Origin: an uncultured bacterium
GTDB taxonomy: Bacteria > Chloroflexota > Anaerolineae > JACIWP01
NCBI GenBank assembly: GCA_903872005.1
Contig: CAIQJD010000642.1
Location: 1-9,989, forward strand
Length of the DNA stretch: 9,989 nt
Direction of reading: 5' to 3'
Each line of letters opens with the position of its first letter. The stretch's first letter is position 1. The position numbers and the translations under genes are program-made. Below are positions 6,072-9,989 of the stretch, in pieces. The notes under the pieces were generated by a model. The model searched no databases, had not been told where the DNA came from, and saw only the letters and a list, made by a program, of their open reading frames with translations.

Positions 6072-6398
6072 ATGCGCGTCTTAGTCGTGAAGTTCCAGCT
6101 CAAACCCGAATATCGCGAGCAATTCCTGCAACTGGCGCGTGAGGACGCTCACGGCTCCAATCACGATGAGCCGAACTGCCTGCAATTCGATGTGGCGCAG
6201 GACGAGGCAGATCCCAACCGCATCTACTTCTACGAGGTCTATACCGACGAGGCCGGCTTCCAGGAGCATCTCAAGACGCCGCATTTCGCGCGCTATCGCG
6301 CCGGCGCCAAAGAGAGCTGGTACACCCACCCGCCCGAAGTGGCGCGTTGTTGGAGCCTCTACCCGCCGGACGCCGAATGGAAACACGCCCACGTCTAG
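6072..6398 (+). CDS. Antibiotic biosynthesis monooxygenase (ABM) domain protein, LsrG-like
   Basis: The protein has 108 residues and is a single dimeric ferredoxin-like ABM domain. It begins RVLVVKFQLKPEYREQFL, followed by EPNCLQFDV (33-41), PNRIYFYEVYTDEAGFQEHL (48-67) and TPHFARY (69-75), the usual family signature with its C-terminal strand. Relatives include quinol monooxygenase YgiN and the autoinducer-2 processing enzyme LsrG; none of the other lsr genes is nearby, so the AI-2 role is not supported. AAAGGA lies 7 nt before the ATG. It is the first gene after the promoter, and the PanE-type reductase follows by 22 nt, so the two are probably one operon. The substrate is unknown; many such small proteins protect against or remove reactive carbonyl or quinone compounds. 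Confidence 0.9.
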   Translation: MRVLVVKFQLKPEYREQFLQLAREDAHGSNHDEPNCLQFDVAQDEADPNRIYFYEVYTDEAGFQEHLKTPHFARYRAGAKESWYTHPPEVARCWSLYPPDAEWKHAHV

Positions 6399-6420
6399 CA
6401 TCTGCTGAGGAGCGTCCACG

Positions 6421-7338
6421 ATGAAGATCGCGATCATGGGGGCCGGCGGCGAGGGCGGCTATCTGGGCGGCCGGCTGGCGCAAGCCGGCCGGGATGTCGC
6501 CTTCATCGCGCGTGGCGAACACCTGGCCGCCCTGCGTCGGCGCGGCCTGCAAGTGCATAGTCCCCTGGGAGATTTCGCCATCCAGCCGCTCCTGGCGACT
6601 GACCAGCCGGCCGAAGTCGGCCGGGTAGATTTGATCCTCTTCTGCGTCAAAGCCTACGATGTCGCCAGCGCCGGCGCCATGCTGCATCCCATGATCGGCC
6701 CCCACACGGTCGTCCTGCCCGTTCAGAATGGCCTGGAGCACCTGCAAACTCTGGCCGAAATCGTCGGGGAAGCGTATGTCCTGGGCGGCGTGTCCGTCCT
6801 GGGCGCGCGCATCGCCGCGCCGGGGGTGATCCAGCATACCGCCGGCGCCAACGCGCTCTTTTTCGGCGAGATCGCCGGCGGCGGCTCGCCGCGCTGCACT
6901 GCGATCCAGGCCGCGCTCACCGTGCCGGGCTTCGAGGCCGTGATTCACCCTAACATTATGGAACGGATGTGGCTGAAGCTCGCCACCTACTGTGGAGCCA
7001 GCGTCCTGTGCGCGACGCGCGGCGACCGCGCCACGGCCTGGGATTACCCGGAAATCCAACAAGTCTGCCGGCAGGCCGCCGGCGAAGCGGTGGCCGTGGC
7101 CCGGGCGCGCGGGTTCGCCCTTGCGCCAACCTATCCCGACGAGCTGGTCAGCGCCATCAACCAGATGGCCCCTGAATACAAGCCGTCCATGTTGGTCGCC
7201 CTGGAGCGCGGTCAACGCCTGGAAGTGGAAGCCATCAATGGCGTCATTTGTCGCTACGGTCGCGCCCTGGGCGTCCCGACGCCAGCCAATGATTTCATCT
7301 ACGCCTGCCTGAAGCCCTGGGCCGCCGGCCGGCGCTGA
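6421..7338 (+). CDS. 2-dehydropantoate 2-reductase family (PanE/ApbA) oxidoreductase
   Basis: The protein has 305 residues, the usual family length. The N-terminal Rossmann fold begins MKIAIMGAGGEGGYLGGRLA with the nucleotide-binding glycines at 7-16. FCVKAYD (74-80) carries Lys77, and VQNGLE (101-106) carries the family Asn103. The C-terminal helical domain has the catalytic Lys in ERMWLKLA (Lys186), the pantoate-binding Ser in KPSML (Ser256), and the conserved Glu in RLEVEAING (Glu268), matching K176, S244 and E256 of the E. coli enzyme. In the canonical reaction NADPH reduces ketopantoate to pantoate for pantothenate and CoA synthesis. Many Chloroflexota carry several paralogues acting on other 2-oxo acids, and panB or panC is not nearby, so I do not give the panE symbol. 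A GAGGAG sits 8 nt before the ATG. It is probably co-transcribed with the ABM protein. Confidence 0.93.
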   Translation: MKIAIMGAGGEGGYLGGRLAQAGRDVAFIARGEHLAALRRRGLQVHSPLGDFAIQPLLATDQPAEVGRVDLILFCVKAYDVASAGAMLHPMIGPHTVVLPVQNGLEHLQTLAEIVGEAYVLGGVSVLGARIAAPGVIQHTAGANALFFGEIAGGGSPRCTAIQAALTVPGFEAVIHPNIMERMWLKLATYCGASVLCATRGDRATAWDYPEIQQVCRQAAGEAVAVARARGFALAPTYPDELVSAINQMAPEYKPSMLVALERGQRLEVEAINGVICRYGRALGVPTPANDFIYACLKPWAAGRR

Positions 7339-7361
7339 CCCCCAGGGGTTCAGCCGCTGAC

Positions 7362-7380
7362 CGATTCTGCCTGGGAATCG
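7362..7380 (+). other. Short hairpin between the reductase and the histidine kinase
   Basis: CGATTC and GAATCG form a 6-bp stem around a 7-nt loop, in the 60-nt gap before the kinase. No T-run follows, so it is unlikely to stop transcription. It might affect the kinase's own translation; I see no promoter in this gap. Confidence 0.35.
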
Positions 7381-7398
7381 TCGGAATTGTGGAGTCTT

Positions 7399-9989
<2,591 letters not shown>

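Overview
The window looks like a GC-rich chromosomal segment from a member of the Chloroflexota, probably Anaerolineae/Caldilineae-like. This is an inference from gene content (a DUF4388 protein beside a conservon-type small GTPase and a V4R-domain protein, and a single RNase J) and from the extreme abundance of the hexamer GCCGGC. No marker gene fixes the taxonomy. There are eight genes, two of them cut by the window edges. No tRNA, rRNA, CRISPR array, transposase or phage gene was seen.

Minus strand, reading right to left. A ribonuclease J gene (5520-3865) has its own sigma70-type promoter (TTGACA-17-TACGAT, 5614-5586). Directly after it, a second promoter (TTGACT-17-TATAAT, 3837-3809) drives a tight operon. 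Its genes are a DUF4388/PATAN-type protein (3702-2827), a small Ras-like GTPase (2768-2211), an alpha/beta hydrolase starting at GTG and overlapping the GTPase by 20 nt (2230-1421), a V4R-domain protein (1385-735), and the N-terminal 229 residues of a conserved protein that runs off the left edge (687-1). Spacings are 58, -20, 35 and 47 nt, so the five are probably co-transcribed. The DUF4388-GTPase-V4R combination suggests an intracellular signalling or polarity module, but its stimulus and output are not visible.

Divergent intergenic region (5521-6071, 551 nt). It holds the RNase J promoter, an imperfect inverted-repeat element of about 130 bp (5630-5759), a good plus-strand promoter (TTGACG-17-TATACT, 5776-5804) and a GC-rich leader of about 260 nt with several possible hairpins. 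I see no convincing gene in it.

Plus strand. The promoter leads into an LsrG-like antibiotic-biosynthesis-monooxygenase-fold protein (6072-6398), a PanE-type ketopantoate reductase (6421-7338) and a large membrane hybrid histidine kinase (7399 to beyond the right edge) with Cache-like sensor, PAS, HisKA, HATPase and two receiver domains. The first two probably form a small metabolic operon; the kinase may be read through or have its own control.

Nothing here is clearly a new defence or mobile system. The most interesting items are the GTPase/DUF4388/V4R operon, the inverted-repeat element between the two divergent promoters, and the genome-signature palindrome GCCGGC.
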